Assembly: GCA_930367215.1 (NCBI GenBank)
Contig: OV884060.1
Location: 211,733,253 to 211,797,252, forward strand
Source: Pollenia angustigena
Taxonomy: Eukaryota > Arthropoda > Insecta > Diptera > Polleniidae
Direction: 5' to 3'
DNA: 64,000 bases
The position numbers and the translations under genes are program-made. The notes beneath the pieces were generated by a model that saw only the letters and a list, made by a program, of their open reading frames with translations, did no database searches and had not been told where the DNA came from. Positions 50,601-54,364 of the stretch are shown piece after piece. Position 1 is the first letter of the stretch. Each line of letters begins with the position of its first letter.

Positions 50601-52429
50601 CTCTGCTTTACTTAATACGATTTTATACTACAAAGCGTGAGTTTCTTTTTCGTTAGTATTGTAAATTAATGAAGTTGCTGAGTGAGGGAAAGAGACAGAT
50701 ATAGTTTCTTCAACTGTTTTATTCTGGGTTATTTAACAAACGTGTTTACTACAGTTTTTTGTTGGATTTTTTAACAACAGCGTAGTAAATTTTAGTCTAA
50801 TACATTTTGTTGTTGCAGTGTTGTAAATCTTAGTACTTTAACTAAATTAATAAGATTCACAAGGTCTACAAGGGACTTTACTATCAAGGGTGAAAACCCC
50901 TAATATTTTTAAACCATTGTAAAATGTTAGAACATTATGACAATATAACATGATAGCACACCTTGTGAATACCCCAAATGTATTTAAAAAAAACTTAAAA
51001 AATTACTAAAAAAAAGCCAGTTAAATTTTAACTTTTATTTTTGACTGAACAAATATCAGTTATATTTAAGCTTTTATTTTTGACTGAAAAAAATATCAGT
51101 CAAATAATAAGTTATTTTTTGACCAAAAAAATAATGGTCAAAAAATAATAGTTATTTTGTGAAAAAATAACTTTTTGTTGGGATAAGAAATTGTACTAAC
51201 ATTGAAGGCAGATATGTAGATGTTAAGGCATAATAAAAAAATCAATATTTCAATACTTCTGTTAACAATAGCGGTTTTCACCCTTGATAGTAAAGTCCTT
51301 TGTAGACCTTGTGAATCTTATTTATTTAGTTAAAGTACTAAGATTTACAACACCGCAACAACAAAATGTATAAGACTAAAATTTACTACGCTATAGTTGA
51401 AAAATCCAACAAAAAGCTGTAGTAAACACGTTTGTTAAATAAACCAGAATAAAACTGTTGAAGAAACTATATCCGTCTCTTTCCCTCACTCAGCAACTTC
51501 ATTAATTTACAATACTAACGAAAAAGACGCTCACGCTTTGTATTATAAAACCGTATTAAGTAAAGCAGAGGTGTACACTTAATACAAAGGGTGAATACCG
51601 CTAATGTTTTTTTTTTATAAATTTAAAACTAATAAATTTTATTGAAAATGTTAATTAAATCTCACCAGTTGAAAATGATTTATGTTCAATGACCTACTTT
51701 TTGATTTTTACTGATGTAAAACGGACCGCATACAAAGCAATCAACTCAGAAAAGCCAACGACCATTGTTGGTCAAGGTATGCGAAGTTGTTAAAAACGGA
51801 AACACATGCTATAAAACATGACTGAAGAAGGAAGCACCTGGTGGTGTTGTAGGTATGGGCAACAAAAAAAGAAACAAACCAACAACAACCAATATACGAA
51901 GTTAAAATATAAGTAATAAGAAAGAAAACAATTTGTATAAGGAATTTAGCAGAATTTACTATTAACAATAAAACCCTTAATATTGTGAAAATAGCATGAA
52001 GAGCATGGGGGTAACAGGAAATGTGAATGTAATTTATGTCGATTTTTATCCTTGAATCTATGTATTAATTTTCTTTACATCAATTTTTTGATTTAGTTTA
52101 AATTAAAGAAATATGTATATAAAATGTATATTTACATACACGCGTATTTGTACTTACTTGGAATTTGGCAATATGGATATGAGCATGGTTAAAACACTAG
52201 TGGGATCTAGAGTGCCTTCCTCAACCAAACGCACAAATGTCTGACAACTCATAAGACCCAATTGAACATTTTCTGTTTTGCACTGTAACTTTAGGAATTC
52301 GATTTCTTTAATATTATGCTCGGCCACCTTTTTTCCACGACTTTCAACGATTTTCTTAAAGATTTTTTCCAAACATGAAGATATCTTTACCACCGAAGTG
52401 GTTGGTGTAATTGTTTTAAATTCCTCCAT
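1663..52429 (-). CDS. FOCAD: Focadhesin (FOCAD) orthologue, 5' part, four coding exons, incomplete at 3' end
   Basis: Exons 52429-52158, 3307-3089, 3031-2008 and 1907-1663 splice in frame to 1,760 nt (about 586 codons) of a helical-repeat protein. Vertebrate focadhesin is about 1,800 residues, so roughly the N-terminal third is here and the rest lies left of the window. Recognition is from remembered similarity to vertebrate FOCAD: exon 1 ends in ILPNS (FOCAD NLIPS), exon 2 has HPMITLL (FOCAD HPLITVL), exon 3/4 has LPNFGVSK then a Leu-rich segment ending LRLW (FOCAD LPKLGVHK...LTSLW), and exon 4 has WEFEIAKTHTIREIC (FOCAD WEKLIAKAASIRDIC). In vertebrates FOCAD is linked to focal adhesions and to stability of the cytoplasmic SKI RNA-decay complex; transferring that role here is inference. 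The start ATG at 52429 has an in-frame TAA 12 nt upstream. Intron 1 is 48,850 bp, intron 2 is 57 bp and intron 3 is 100 bp. Confidence 0.85.
1816..1875 (-). repeat. Exact 30-bp tandem duplication inside FOCAD exon 4
   Basis: Two identical 30-bp units (1816-1845 and 1846-1875) with no mismatch, keeping the reading frame. Confidence 0.9.
2008..3031 (-). CDS. FOCAD: FOCAD exon 3 (largest exon in view)
   Basis: 1,024 nt, from acceptor TTTTTTCTTAG (ends 3032) to donor GTGAGTA (from 2007), phase 0 at its 3' end. It encodes about 341 residues of repeated Leu/Ile-rich helices (DUF3730-like part of focadhesin), including LHPDIALAFDLAKLVESF and ending LRGLPNFGVSK. The frame is free of stops. Confidence 0.85.
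3089..3307 (-). CDS. FOCAD: FOCAD exon 2
   Basis: 219 nt between acceptor ...TTTACAAAAATCATTCAG (ends 3308) and donor GTAAGTTT (from 3088). With the two bases from exon 1 the frame reads NPVQYTTITEGIVSLLLL and continues open to the split codon CA|G. Without exon 1 at 52 kb the exon has no start codon, which ties the two together. Confidence 0.8.
4225..4570 (+). pseudogene. Non-LTR retrotransposon reverse transcriptase fragment
   Basis: A short open stretch reads PISKPGKDPVRLEGYRPIS followed by SLSVLSKISR, the well-known start of the RT domain (PKPGKD...YRPISLL) of Jockey-type LINEs. It is flanked by stops and frame breaks and lacks the FADD catalytic motif, so it is a dead 5'- and 3'-truncated fragment. 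Confidence 0.6.
5044..5083 (+). repeat. Transib left terminal inverted repeat, RSS-like
   Basis: Heptamer CACAGTG at 5044-5050 is identical to the V(D)J consensus heptamer. A 22-bp spacer follows, then GCAAAAATC at 5073-5081, which resembles the RSS nonamer. Confidence 0.85.
5363..7366 (-). CDS. Transib transposase (RAG1-core homologue)
   Basis: 667 aa from ATG at 7366. The frame is open a further 48 nt upstream (to a TTG) but has no earlier ATG. It should cut at the terminal CACAGTR heptamers and transpose by a DDE mechanism. Seen in the sequence: a GRPKKS motif near residue 98, comparable to the GGRPR nonamer-binding motif of RAG1; CDGSSGQ with D276 (RAG1 D600); MVDGK with D383 (RAG1 D708); CPIC (C399, C402) and VHKILAHG (H564, H569), matching the RAG1 zinc ligands CTLC and FHKTLAH; and LSEEAQE with E586 (RAG1 E962). 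The arrangement LHARIRCMEF...GID...VHK...LSEEAQ is typical of Transib. Length agrees with the family (about 650-700 aa). No stop or frameshift interrupts it, and no intron is evident. Confidence 0.92.
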   Translation of the reverse strand: MALNNFKLFELFRKSTTPNFFTEAALEELDSLYGNIERSEIIKNNFYLIYANIKAKWVKSNRTIQNFNSKYEDWLNEDTILDILAVDKPTTSTRGAKGRPKKSIEECSIFTRKRKLADATNDLTTKQLSEALSIKFTKDSERVRSHITKSVADASPLRLKRIKESIPTPTNAHIKKYGSEEALALFMDLELSKEKYEKLRASLTRHGADVLPGYKHITQAKINSRPLHTEFTEVSAKANLQDLMGHTVKRLLESLPENEVKILPEKLTLISKWGCDGSSGQSVYKQRISSDDATISDGNMFMASVVPLRLKSDVSLHWKNPRPSSVHYCRPIMFQFARESAELIRTTVKDIEEQISKIKPTKLQIGEGKYIECNYEFHLTMVDGKVVNELTGTTSTMSCPICKKSQKNFGNLNDSTNEENYEYGMSPLHARIRCMEFLLKLAYTLPQEEENFDENTSIKDKEKIRKKQIQDAFFKQVGLKVDCPKHGYGNSNDGNTSRRFFENDEAVTRITGIDNQIVKRLGTILDVLNCKENVNSTKYGEYASKTASLLAEMYPQKKLTPTVHKILAHGKDIIEYQSLPIGELSEEAQESLNKFYKKYRLQNTFKASRVRQNEDLFNMLAASSDPLISSLRHVKSRIELENNYSLEMVSLLDIPSLTNCDEYFTEN
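8204..8243 (-). repeat. Transib right terminal inverted repeat, RSS-like
   Basis: Read on minus: CACAGTA (8243-8237), a 23-bp spacer, then GCAAAAATC (8213-8205). It shares CACAGT(A/G)GCGCC and TTGCAAAAATCA with the left end. Confidence 0.85.
8652..8779. mobile_element. MITE, TAA target duplication (PIF/Harbinger-like)
   Basis: 128 bp, starting TTGTGGTTGTCGTTGTCGT and ending in its inverse; arms of about 45 bp with few mismatches. It is flanked by TAA at 8649-8651 and 8780-8782, the TWA-type duplication of PIF/Harbinger. Confidence 0.75.
9400..10110 (+). pseudogene. Decayed Loa/Jockey-type LINE: ORF1 tail and ORF2 endonuclease start
   Basis: Around 9435-9520 a broken frame reads IIQCCNPQRPT, like the end of a LINE ORF1. 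From 9551 an open frame reads MVKVTQINLPNSKASAILL and KKPWIHKDRVCGLNHKEYKL, the N-terminus of an APE-type endonuclease (QINL...EPWV...G). Further on, IVICADDSANHTIWGS matches the GDFNAHH.WGS block. Multiple frameshifts and stops make it non-functional. The adjoining GC-richer stretch 8840-9400 probably belongs to the same element but gave no readable protein. Confidence 0.6.
10418..10497 (+). mobile_element. Orphan end of the TGCAT-repeat hAT family
   Basis: Contains four AGTGCATATTTT-type phrases and ends GTGCATGATCATTCCTA, a mutated form of the 35340-35427 terminus (GTGCATGAAAATCTCATCCCTA). No matching left end was recognised. Confidence 0.4.
10515..11333 (-). pseudogene. Tc1-like transposase pseudogene (DDE domain)
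   Basis: Read on minus with frameshifts: LLSDESNFNIFQSDARARVL, then GGEVMVWGCIAAAGVEIL, then PPQSPDMNPIEHLWGELGRR. These are the first catalytic Asp block, the VWGC block and the third catalytic block (MNPIEHLW) of Tc1-family DD34E transposases. Upstream (toward 11330) are degraded helix-turn-helix traces. Several stops and shifts inactivate it. Its 5' side is interrupted by the MITE at 11342. Confidence 0.75.
11342..11689. mobile_element. hAT-like MITE, CATGGTGG family, 8-bp TSD
   Basis: 348 bp with ends CATGGTG(G)AATAARCAGGTGGCA in inverted orientation, flanked by TTAGATTC at 11334-11341 and 11690-11697. A second copy in opposite orientation lies at 53706-54029. Confidence 0.8.
11743..11986. 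mobile_element. hAT-like MITE, CACARAG family, ~245 bp
   Basis: Begins CACAGAGCACACAGAAGCGT and ends in the inverse of ACAAACCTTACAGAAATG. It is flanked by GCTGATGT (11735-11742 and 11987-11994). The interior carries two copies of the word CTTCGAAAGCTGCCCT. Same family as 12023-12521, 53453-53697 and 54038-54881. Confidence 0.75.
12023..12521. mobile_element. CACARAG MITE with a second copy nested in it
   Basis: The outer copy is flanked by GTGCAATT (12015-12022 and 12522-12529). Without the nested copy and its duplication it would be about 246 bp, the family length. Confidence 0.8.
12129..12373. mobile_element. Inner CACARAG MITE inserted into its own family member
   Basis: 245 bp, from CACAAAGCATACAGAGATG to ...GCCTCTGTATAATCTGTG. 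The host word GTGAAGT is present on both sides. It has the same orientation as the outer copy. Confidence 0.75.
12748..15564. mobile_element. 2.8-kb foldback-like element, TAA target duplication
   Basis: Ends AGCTTAGTATACACGATATG (12748) and the inverse of AGCTTAGTCTAGACGATATA (15564), flanked by TAA (12745-12747, 15565-15567). The motif ATATCGTCTAGACAC recurs in subterminal positions near 12791, 12893, 15117 and 15446. The centre holds degraded repeats of the 'ACCCACACCA' type (13560-14480) and a truncated CAAGGCG MITE. No coding sequence was recognised. Confidence 0.65.
14744..15080 (+). mobile_element. CAAGGCG-family MITE, right end lost
   Basis: Begins CAAGGCGAATTCATAAAGGT and follows the 40851-41158 copy to about 15080, then diverges before the right terminus. 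Confidence 0.5.
16117..16493. mobile_element. MITE with CCCTGCAAATAA ends, TA target
   Basis: 377 bp. Both ends read CCCTGCAAATAA inward, then a GGACCA block. Flanking TA at 16115-16116 and 16494-16495 suggests a Tc1/mariner-type integration. GGACCAGTCC-like words recur inside. Confidence 0.65.
16582..16659 (+). repeat. Two-copy 40-bp tandem repeat
   Basis: Units at 16582-16619 and 16622-16659 share TTATTGTTGTTAAT and AACAAAGCGTCT with three mismatches. Confidence 0.7.
16910..17399. mobile_element. Inverted-repeat element with GTGTAAC ends
   Basis: The left end GTGTAACACCTTAAAATATG and the inverse right end GTGTAACGCCTTTAAATATT are followed on both sides by GGTCCWAGACC and TATACCGATCGA. The 490-bp element belongs to a dispersed family whose words (GTCCGTCCG, GCGCAAAGTACAGGTC, ACAAGGACCAAGCC) recur at 55380-55760 and 14340-14440. 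Confidence 0.6.
17519..17630. mobile_element. 112-bp MITE
   Basis: TTGGCGAATTCAAAATACGC and its inverse (TTGGCAAATTTAAAATACGC) form about 40-bp arms around a short loop. No target duplication is evident. Confidence 0.6.
19029..19230 (+). pseudogene. Myb/SANT-like DNA-binding fragment with its own intron
   Basis: Open codons read NPNKKWTADEIKTVLDYLEQ then SENIE, followed by GTTAGT...TTTAG (19122-19182, 61 nt), then TPTAQMFYKKFIEK in the same frame. The KW(T/S)..E...LL.YLE pattern is that of the Myb/SANT-like proteins that often accompany PIF/Harbinger transposases. No in-frame ATG remains, and the rest is replaced by a mariner fragment from about 19226. Confidence 0.5.
19226..19560 (+). pseudogene. 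mariner-like transposase, catalytic/C-terminal fragment with internal deletion
   Basis: Reads FKILFSDEADLWLNGYVNK, then SEENPQAFVETPLHPQKI and NVWCTLCAGGVIFP, the first catalytic Asp block (SDEAHFWLNG) and the following region of mariner-type transposases. After KNDDGQN it jumps to a segment like the protein's extreme C-terminus (MREVVENW...RGGH in shifted frame), so the second catalytic block is deleted. Non-functional. Confidence 0.7.
19928..20568 (+). mobile_element. Helitron-like fragment
   Basis: Carries the phrase ACTCCAAAACGGCTGGGCCG and, near 20390-20568, a 3' region closely matching the 38780-38960 Helitron, ending CCGGGTCAGCAA instead of CAGCTAG. The left terminus is not defined. 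A TTA+AGGCC MITE-like left end sits inside at 20176. Confidence 0.5.
21104..21572. mobile_element. AGGCC-type MITE, TTA target (PIF/Harbinger-like)
   Basis: 469 bp with ends AGGCCAGTTTACACGGTAAT in inverted orientation (arms about 35 bp), flanked by TTA at 21101-21103 and 21573-21575. The interior is AT-rich and non-coding. Confidence 0.75.
21801..21967. mobile_element. 167-bp MITE with CAGGGGTGTGCTGG ends
   Basis: Near-perfect arms of about 45 bp: CAGGGGTGTGCTGGAAATCG at both ends, followed by a CAAAACGCAAGAATTT-like block. The flanks are AT-rich and no clear duplication can be called. Confidence 0.7.
22055..22578. mobile_element. Deleted MADF-coding transposon with GGAGACTATCAAATAA-like ends
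   Basis: The left end GGAGACTATCAAATAA (22055) is matched by an inverse copy at 22201 and by a more diverged inverse end, GAAGACTTTCAAATAA, at about 22578; a fourth such end lies near 22507. A MADF-like start (22335) sits between. The arrangement suggests internal deletion of a larger coding element. Confidence 0.45.
22335..22568 (+). pseudogene. MADF-domain protein, N-terminal remnant
   Basis: From ATG 22335 the frame reads EQKFILRFFEHYQNLPALWN, the opening helix of a MADF DNA-binding domain (F(I/L)..YR..P.LWN). The rest of the 77-residue frame runs into terminal repeat sequence. MADF genes commonly travel with PIF/Harbinger transposons. Confidence 0.5.
22600..24290. other. Unassigned AT-rich stretch
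   Basis: A hAT-like tip, CAGGGCTGTGGAGTCG, appears at 22629 with no matching right end in the window. Otherwise I recognise neither protein nor repeat structure here. Confidence 0.4.
24300..25006. mobile_element. hAT-like element TAGTGCTGGG, 8-bp TSD GTTCATAT
   Basis: 707 bp bounded by TAGTGCTGGG and its inverse CCCAGCACTA, with GTTCATAT at 24292-24299 and 25007-25014. Subterminal regions are built from TATCGATA words on both sides. No transposase remains. Confidence 0.88.
25640..27420. other. Unassigned AT-rich stretch
   Basis: Open frames here are AT-driven and low in complexity. I see no gene, terminal repeats or tandem arrays that can be supported. Confidence 0.4.
27427..27696. mobile_element. 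AGGCC-type MITE, TAA target (PIF/Harbinger-like)
   Basis: 270 bp with ends AGGCC(C/T)AACCAGAATATG in inverted orientation, flanked by TAA at 27424-27426 and 27697-27699. Confidence 0.75.
27700..28830. other. Unassigned stretch with weak internal duplication
   Basis: CACTCAGGAC(G/C) with a similar AT-rich surround occurs at about 28060 and 28197, and CTTAACTGTTTTGCC at about 28367 and 28663. These suggest old dispersed repeats; no gene is visible. Confidence 0.35.
28950..29156 (+). pseudogene. mariner-like transposase, N-terminal helix-turn-helix fragment
   Basis: From ATG 28950: MQQYTRRERSEIVEIYIQQN, then SIVKTQRAFK and APSKNTIKRLYEKF. This matches the N-terminal DNA-binding region of DD37-type mariners (QRAF...PS..TI.RL...F). 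The frame ends at 29156 without a catalytic domain. GGGTTGCCCATATTCGACGG just upstream (28838) is probably the terminal repeat and leader. Confidence 0.7.
29576..30290. mobile_element. TA-inserted element, TGGGYATTTCC family, copy 1
   Basis: 715 bp starting TGGCTATTTCC and ending in the inverse of TGGGCACTTCC, between TA dinucleotides (29574-29575, 30291-30292). It shares interior words (GTCCCGTTTACAA, GGTTTCGCAGAAATCA) with copy 2 at 36080-36856. An orphan left end of the family sits at 29229. Confidence 0.6.
30296..31670 (+). pseudogene. CR1/Jockey-type LINE 3' half with dead reverse transcriptase
   Basis: Encodes VNFGVPQGSVIGPLLFVLYL and KPFIFADDIQILLS, the RT motifs 4 and 5 (FADD active site), then thumb and C-terminal sequence to FMARVARIWNDLPPNLR. 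A TAG at 30592-30594 interrupts the frame and another at 31132-31134 ends the second part. The 3' end is a run of TAAA/AATA units (31646-31670), as in tail-repeat LINEs. The 5' end is truncated at a TATA run, so the copy is a dead insertion. Confidence 0.8.
31973..32405. mobile_element. MITE with GAGCCAATTTAGACTAGACT ends
   Basis: 24-bp perfect terminal inverted repeats beginning GAGCCAATTTAGACTAGACT; 433 bp; non-coding. The flanks do not give a clear duplication. Confidence 0.7.
32640..33770. mobile_element. Foldback element A with phrase-built arms and 82-bp core array, 9-bp TSD
   Basis: Ends GGCGCTGCG / inverse GGCGGTGCG, flanked by a perfect 9-bp duplication AACACTAAC (32631-32639, 33771-33779), as in Foldback or Mutator-type elements. 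The arms consist of irregular repeats of an AATGAAAAATTACCCC-like phrase on the left and its inverse on the right. The core is the array at 33015-33440. No open frame was recognised. Confidence 0.8.
33015..33440 (+). repeat. 82-bp tandem array with GGCCTTCGGCC palindrome
   Basis: The word GCGCAAGGATTTT and variants start at 33015, 33097, 33179, 33261 and 33343, exactly 82 bp apart, with a shortened sixth unit at about 33411. Each unit carries CTATGGTATAACGAA, CTGGCTTCGCTAACTAAAGC and a GC-rich palindrome. The same unit forms the core of the element at 58991-59921. Confidence 0.85.
34353..35427. mobile_element. hAT-like element, TGCAT-rich ends, 8-bp TSD TTCATTAC
   Basis: TAGGGATGCGATTTGCATGC (34353) and the inverse of TAGGGATGAGATTTTCATGC (35427) are flanked by TTCATTAC (34345-34352, 35428-35435). 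Subterminal arrays of TGCATATTT line both ends. Partial copies of the right end occur at 10418 and 37690. No transposase is readable. Confidence 0.88.
35166..35268. mobile_element. ~103-bp hairpin MITE
   Basis: AATAAAAATTCCCCGGGAGT followed by TTTCTCCCTTCTC, then the inverse after a short loop, gives about 33-bp near-perfect arms. It sits inside the hAT element 34353-35427. Confidence 0.7.
36080..36856. mobile_element. TA-inserted element, TGGGYATTTCC family, copy 2
   Basis: 777 bp from TGGGCATTTCC to the inverse of TGGGTAATTCC between TA dinucleotides (36078-36079, 36857-36858). An inverted internal piece of the same sequence lies at 42925-43260. Confidence 0.65.
37241..37627. mobile_element. 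MITE with TTGAAGCACAGCCGCGAATA ends
   Basis: 25-bp perfect inverted ends around 387 bp. Its right part (37446-37609) is repeated at 39135-39543 without the terminus. Confidence 0.7.
37690..37797 (+). mobile_element. Truncated right end of the TGCAT hAT family
   Basis: Four GCATATTTT phrases then TTTTTTAGTGCATGAAAATC and CTCATCCCTA, almost identical to 35322-35427. The left part is absent. Confidence 0.6.
37804..38960 (+). mobile_element. Non-autonomous Helitron
   Basis: Starts TCTATATATAAG after an A and ends CAGCTAG before a T, the TC...CTAG between A and T signature of Helitrons. The leader phrase AACTCAAGAACGGCAGAACA is typical of insect Helitrons. No Rep/helicase sequence is present; the interior is a tandem array. 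Confidence 0.8.
37927..38780 (+). repeat. Irregular tandem array inside the Helitron
   Basis: Blocks with GCCCCGCCCACTTTTACGCC and CACGCCTACTTTTACGCCCA alternate about every 100-250 bp. TTTTGCCCCGCCCA recurs at about 37928, 38176 and 38580. Confidence 0.7.
39173..39412. mobile_element. MITE with GCCATGTCACAGAGTACAAT ends
   Basis: 240 bp with about 30-bp perfect arms continuing TCCGTTCGGAA. It interrupts a repeat whose uninterrupted version is at 37446-37610, giving an in-window empty site. Confidence 0.75.
39600..39932. mobile_element. Partial TGGGYATTTCC-family copy
   Basis: Ends CGTACGACTGTCACGTATGT...GGAATTACCCA like copy 2. No left end was found. Confidence 0.45.
40851..41158. mobile_element. 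CAAGGCG-family MITE, complete, 8-bp TSD ACTCGTAT
   Basis: 308 bp with ends CAAGGCGAATTCATA inverted, flanked by ACTCGTAT (40843-40850, 41159-41166). This is the reference copy for the copies at 14744, 48904, 52930 and 53233. Confidence 0.9.
41214..41401. mobile_element. MITE TGGTGTTTTCTTTTC, TTA target (PIF/Harbinger-like)
   Basis: 188 bp with about 45-bp near-perfect arms beginning TGGTGTTTTCTTTTCTACAA, flanked by TTA (41211-41213, 41402-41404). Confidence 0.8.
42409..44139. mobile_element. hAT-like foldback element TAGGGTG, 8-bp TSD CTGTATAT
   Basis: 1,731 bp, flanked by CTGTATAT (42401-42408, 44140-44147). The arms are about 510 bp each and include CCCGGGCGGARTATTGTG and a GACCTCAAAGGGGCAGGGGT block. 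Between them lie an inverted piece of the TGGGYATTTCC family (42925-43260) and a second, shorter palindrome of the same terminal sequence (43280-43625). Confidence 0.85.
44215..45060. repeat. Inverted pair of a ~300-bp module with a 62-codon open frame
   Basis: Module arms at about 44330-44575 (plus) and 44749-45000 (minus) are near-identical and both encode the same 62-aa frame (44375-44563 and 44761-44949), starting MTLYTTRLLYCVFF. A further copy lies at 63640-63985. A poly-A run (44580-44608) separates the arms. No known protein is recognised; the frame may be incidental. Confidence 0.6.
45672..46163. repeat. Near-perfect palindrome, arms ~190 bp
   Basis: The left arm (from AAAAAAACTGAAATGAATAC through CGGTATTT and GTTCACTGTGTCGCCATTTT) is repeated inverted to 46163 around a loop of roughly 110 bp. 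Low divergence implies a recent origin or gene conversion. Confidence 0.75.
46137..46715. mobile_element. TA-inserted MITE AGGGTATTCATTTCA, copy 1
   Basis: 579 bp, ends AGGGTATTCATTTCA / inverse AGGGTATTAATTTCA, between TA dinucleotides. An inverted relative is at 61287-61938. Confidence 0.7.
46881..47795. mobile_element. hAT-like element TAGGGKTATAAC, imperfect 8-bp TSD
   Basis: 915 bp from TAGGGTATAACC to the inverse of TAGGGGTATAAC, flanked by AAATACAT and ATATACAT (one mismatch). An inner inverted repeat (47463-47780) begins GGGGGTTACCGCG and carries TTCGAAAGAAATCATTTACG. Confidence 0.65.
47952..48147. mobile_element. MITE with AAGCTTCGTACAGACGATGG ends
   Basis: About 195 bp with about 43-bp near-perfect arms (AAGCTTCGTACAGACGATGG, TCAGATCTT). 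It encodes no stable frame of interest. The flanks TGCAGATT...TTTGCAGATT suggest insertion into a short repeat. Confidence 0.7.
48203..50098. mobile_element. 1.9-kb inverted-repeat element with CCTTGTGAATCCCCCAA arms
   Basis: A block from TTATTTTAAGACATATGACT to CCTTGTGAATCCCCCAA (48203-48260) is repeated inverted at 50050-50098. A third copy of the inner word lies at 50953-50985. The interior contains a partial CAAGGCG MITE and AT-rich DNA. Confidence 0.55.
48904..49258 (+). mobile_element. CAAGGCG-family MITE, right end lost
   Basis: Begins CAAGGCGAATTCATATAGGT and follows the 40851 copy to AAAAAAAGGGATC, where it diverges. Confidence 0.55.
50569..50902. mobile_element. MITE TAGCGGTTTTCACCCTT, copy 1
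   Basis: 334 bp with ends TAGCGGTTTTCACCCTT / inverse TAGGGGTTTTCACCCTT. No clear duplication. Confidence 0.65.
51269..51603. mobile_element. MITE TAGCGGTTTTCACCCTT, copy 2 (inverted to copy 1)
   Basis: 335 bp, about 95% similar to 50569-50902 by eye along its whole length but in the opposite orientation, 366 bp away. The pair could fold back. Confidence 0.7.
52158..52429 (-). CDS. FOCAD: FOCAD exon 1 (start codon exon)
   Basis: 272 nt: 90 codons plus two bases (phase 2), ending ...CCAAATTCCAA before donor GTAAGTA at 52157. It begins MEEFKTITPT and holds amphipathic helices with NVQLGLMSCQTFVRLVEEG, the first HEAT-like repeat. The 5' UTR and promoter lie between 52430 and about 52900, within 500 bp of a MITE cluster. 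Confidence 0.8.
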
Positions 52430-52929
52430 GGAACTTCCTTAAATATAAGAATCGAACGAGAAATAGAAAAAAATCATTAAAATGTTTTTTAGTTGCATAT
52501 ATTTTCACATAATTTTGTTAATTTTCACCAATTTTAATCAATTTATTACTTTTTCAGTTTGTTTTTTGGGCGAAAAATATCAGGTCTTCCTATACATATA
52601 CCTTTTTGGCAGACCACTACTCTGTCGGTTCACCGTATTTGGCTTTAGCTGATGTGTTATCCCAAACGTTTCTCTTAACAATGACTAAAATATTAATAAA
52701 GTTTCTTCTTTTGTAAAATTACCTGCAACTTATTACCAACTAAGAGCGCAAGTCCTTAATTATTAGCCAATCTTTTCGGCGTTGGTATTATTTATGTTTA
52801 CAATAATGGTTTGGAATAATTGGTAGTAAAACAAATAGGATAAACAGAAACATTCAACAGTTTGTCCAGACAAAAAAAGATGATAAAACACTACCAACAA
52901 GCTTTTTTGCCAATAACATATGCCGGCTA

Positions 52930-53200
52930 CAAGGCGAATTCATTAAATAAATTCGCCTTGGCCAACTGTCAATACGAATTCATAGCAGGTGAACTGTAGA
53001 GATCAGCTGATTATTTTTTGCTTGGTCCAGACAAAAAGAAGATGTTAAACACTACAAACAAGCTTTTTTGCCAATAACAGCCCATATTGGGTACTGAAAT
53101 TTGACAACAAGTCAGAAAATTGCAAAAACAAAATACATGGAGTTAATTCGCCTTGTTTTGTAGTTGTAGAGTTGCACTTACCTGTTATATATTCGCCTTG
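52930..53200. mobile_element. CAAGGCG-family MITE, inverted relative to its neighbour
   Basis: Begins CAAGGCGAATTCATTAAATA and ends ATTCGCCTTG. The block 53085-53185 is the inverse of 53233-53340 (AAATTTGACAACAAGTCAGA, GTAGTTGTAGAGTTGCACTT). Confidence 0.65.
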
Positions 53201-53232
53201 CTCGAACTGCTAAAATCAGATGCCGTTTCAAC

Positions 53233-53444
53233 CAAGGCGAATTTATAACAGCTAAGTGCAACTCTACAACTACAAAAAGCCCCATGTATTTCCATGTATT
53301 TTGTTTTTGCAATTTTCTGACTTGTTGTCAAATTTCAGTATAGAAACAAAACAATATTTTGACGTTTCACCATTTTTTAATTCGCCGTGAATACAGCTGA
53401 TGAACGGCTGACGAGTTGAGCTTACCTAAAGTTAATTAGCCTTG
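53233..53444. mobile_element. MITE train unit 1: CAAGGCG family
   Basis: 212 bp from CAAGGCGAATTTATAACAGC to ...GTTAATTAGCCTTG, flanked by GTTTCAAC at 53225-53232 and 53445-53452. Confidence 0.8.
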
Positions 53445-53452
53445 GTTTCAAC

Positions 53453-53697
53453 CACAGAGTATACAGAGGCGTCACGAGACAGAAAATATTGTGTTTTTTC
53501 TGTCTTTTTCTTCGAAAGCTGCCCTTTTTGCGTTTTTTGTTTTGATTATGCAATTTGTGTAGATAGTAGCGGCCTTTTTTTACGCATTGTCACTTCACTA
53601 ACAAAAAACGTTTTCTTTCTCTTTCTTTGAAAGCTGCCCTCGCAAATGATTTAGGCATTTTTAACACGTCACTTTTTTCATCTCTGTATACTTTGTG
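53453..53697. mobile_element. MITE train unit 2: CACARAG family
   Basis: 245 bp from CACAGAGTATACAGAGGCGT to ...CTCTGTATACTTTGTG, flanked by GTTTCAAC at 53445-53452 and 53698-53705. Very close to the 12129-12373 copy in inverse orientation. Confidence 0.85.
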
Positions 53698-53705
53698 GTT
53701 TCAAC

Positions 53706-54029
53706 CATGGTGGAATAAGCAGGTGGCATCGTTAAGGCAACAAATACAGCATTACAACAAAAATGGAAATTGTATCACCTTTGTATCAAAGCGAGCCGCT
53801 GAACGCGATGAAATAAATACATTTTTAGACAATTTTTATTGATTTATTGTCATTATCTTATTTATTATAATTTAAAATTATCAAAAACTTTAATAGAATA
53901 CAATAATCACAGCACAAAACGTGGACTTTTTGTAAACATTAACAAAACTTTGACATAAACCTAGACAAACAATGCAAGATCAAAAAATTGTCATCTGGCG
54001 TAGAGCTGCCACCTGCTTATTCCACCATG
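53706..54029. mobile_element. MITE train unit 3: CATGGTGG family
   Basis: 324 bp from CATGGTGGAATAAGCAGGTG to its inverse, flanked by GTTTCAAC at 53698-53705 and GTTTCAGC at 54030-54037. Inverted relative of 11342-11689. Confidence 0.85.
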
Positions 54030-54037
54030 GTTTCAGC

Positions 54038-54278
54038 CACAGAAAAATAACAGAACTGTCACAAGACGGAAGATTTTGCGTTTTTTTTTTACTCTTTCTA
54101 AGAAAGCTGCCCTTTTGCATTTTTCTTTTCATCATCTTCTATGCCGCAACACAAATAACACACATTTATTAAGTGTACAAAAATGTTCGTTTTATTCAAT
54201 ACAAAAAAAAATTAAAAATTATATTTCAGTTGTATTTTTATTTTTATAATTCTTATTTTTCTTTTTTAAAAATATATG

Positions 54279-54364
<86 letters not shown>

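Larger units (their letters stand above)
3308..52157 (-). other. FOCAD intron 1, 48,850 bp, packed with transposable elements
   Basis: Bounded by donor GTAAGTA (52157-52151) and acceptor CATTCAG (ending 3308), phase 2 on both sides. It holds the Transib transposase gene and the mobile elements listed separately. I found no host gene nested in it. The 3.3-4.2 kb part nearest the acceptor shows nothing I recognise. Confidence 0.75.
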
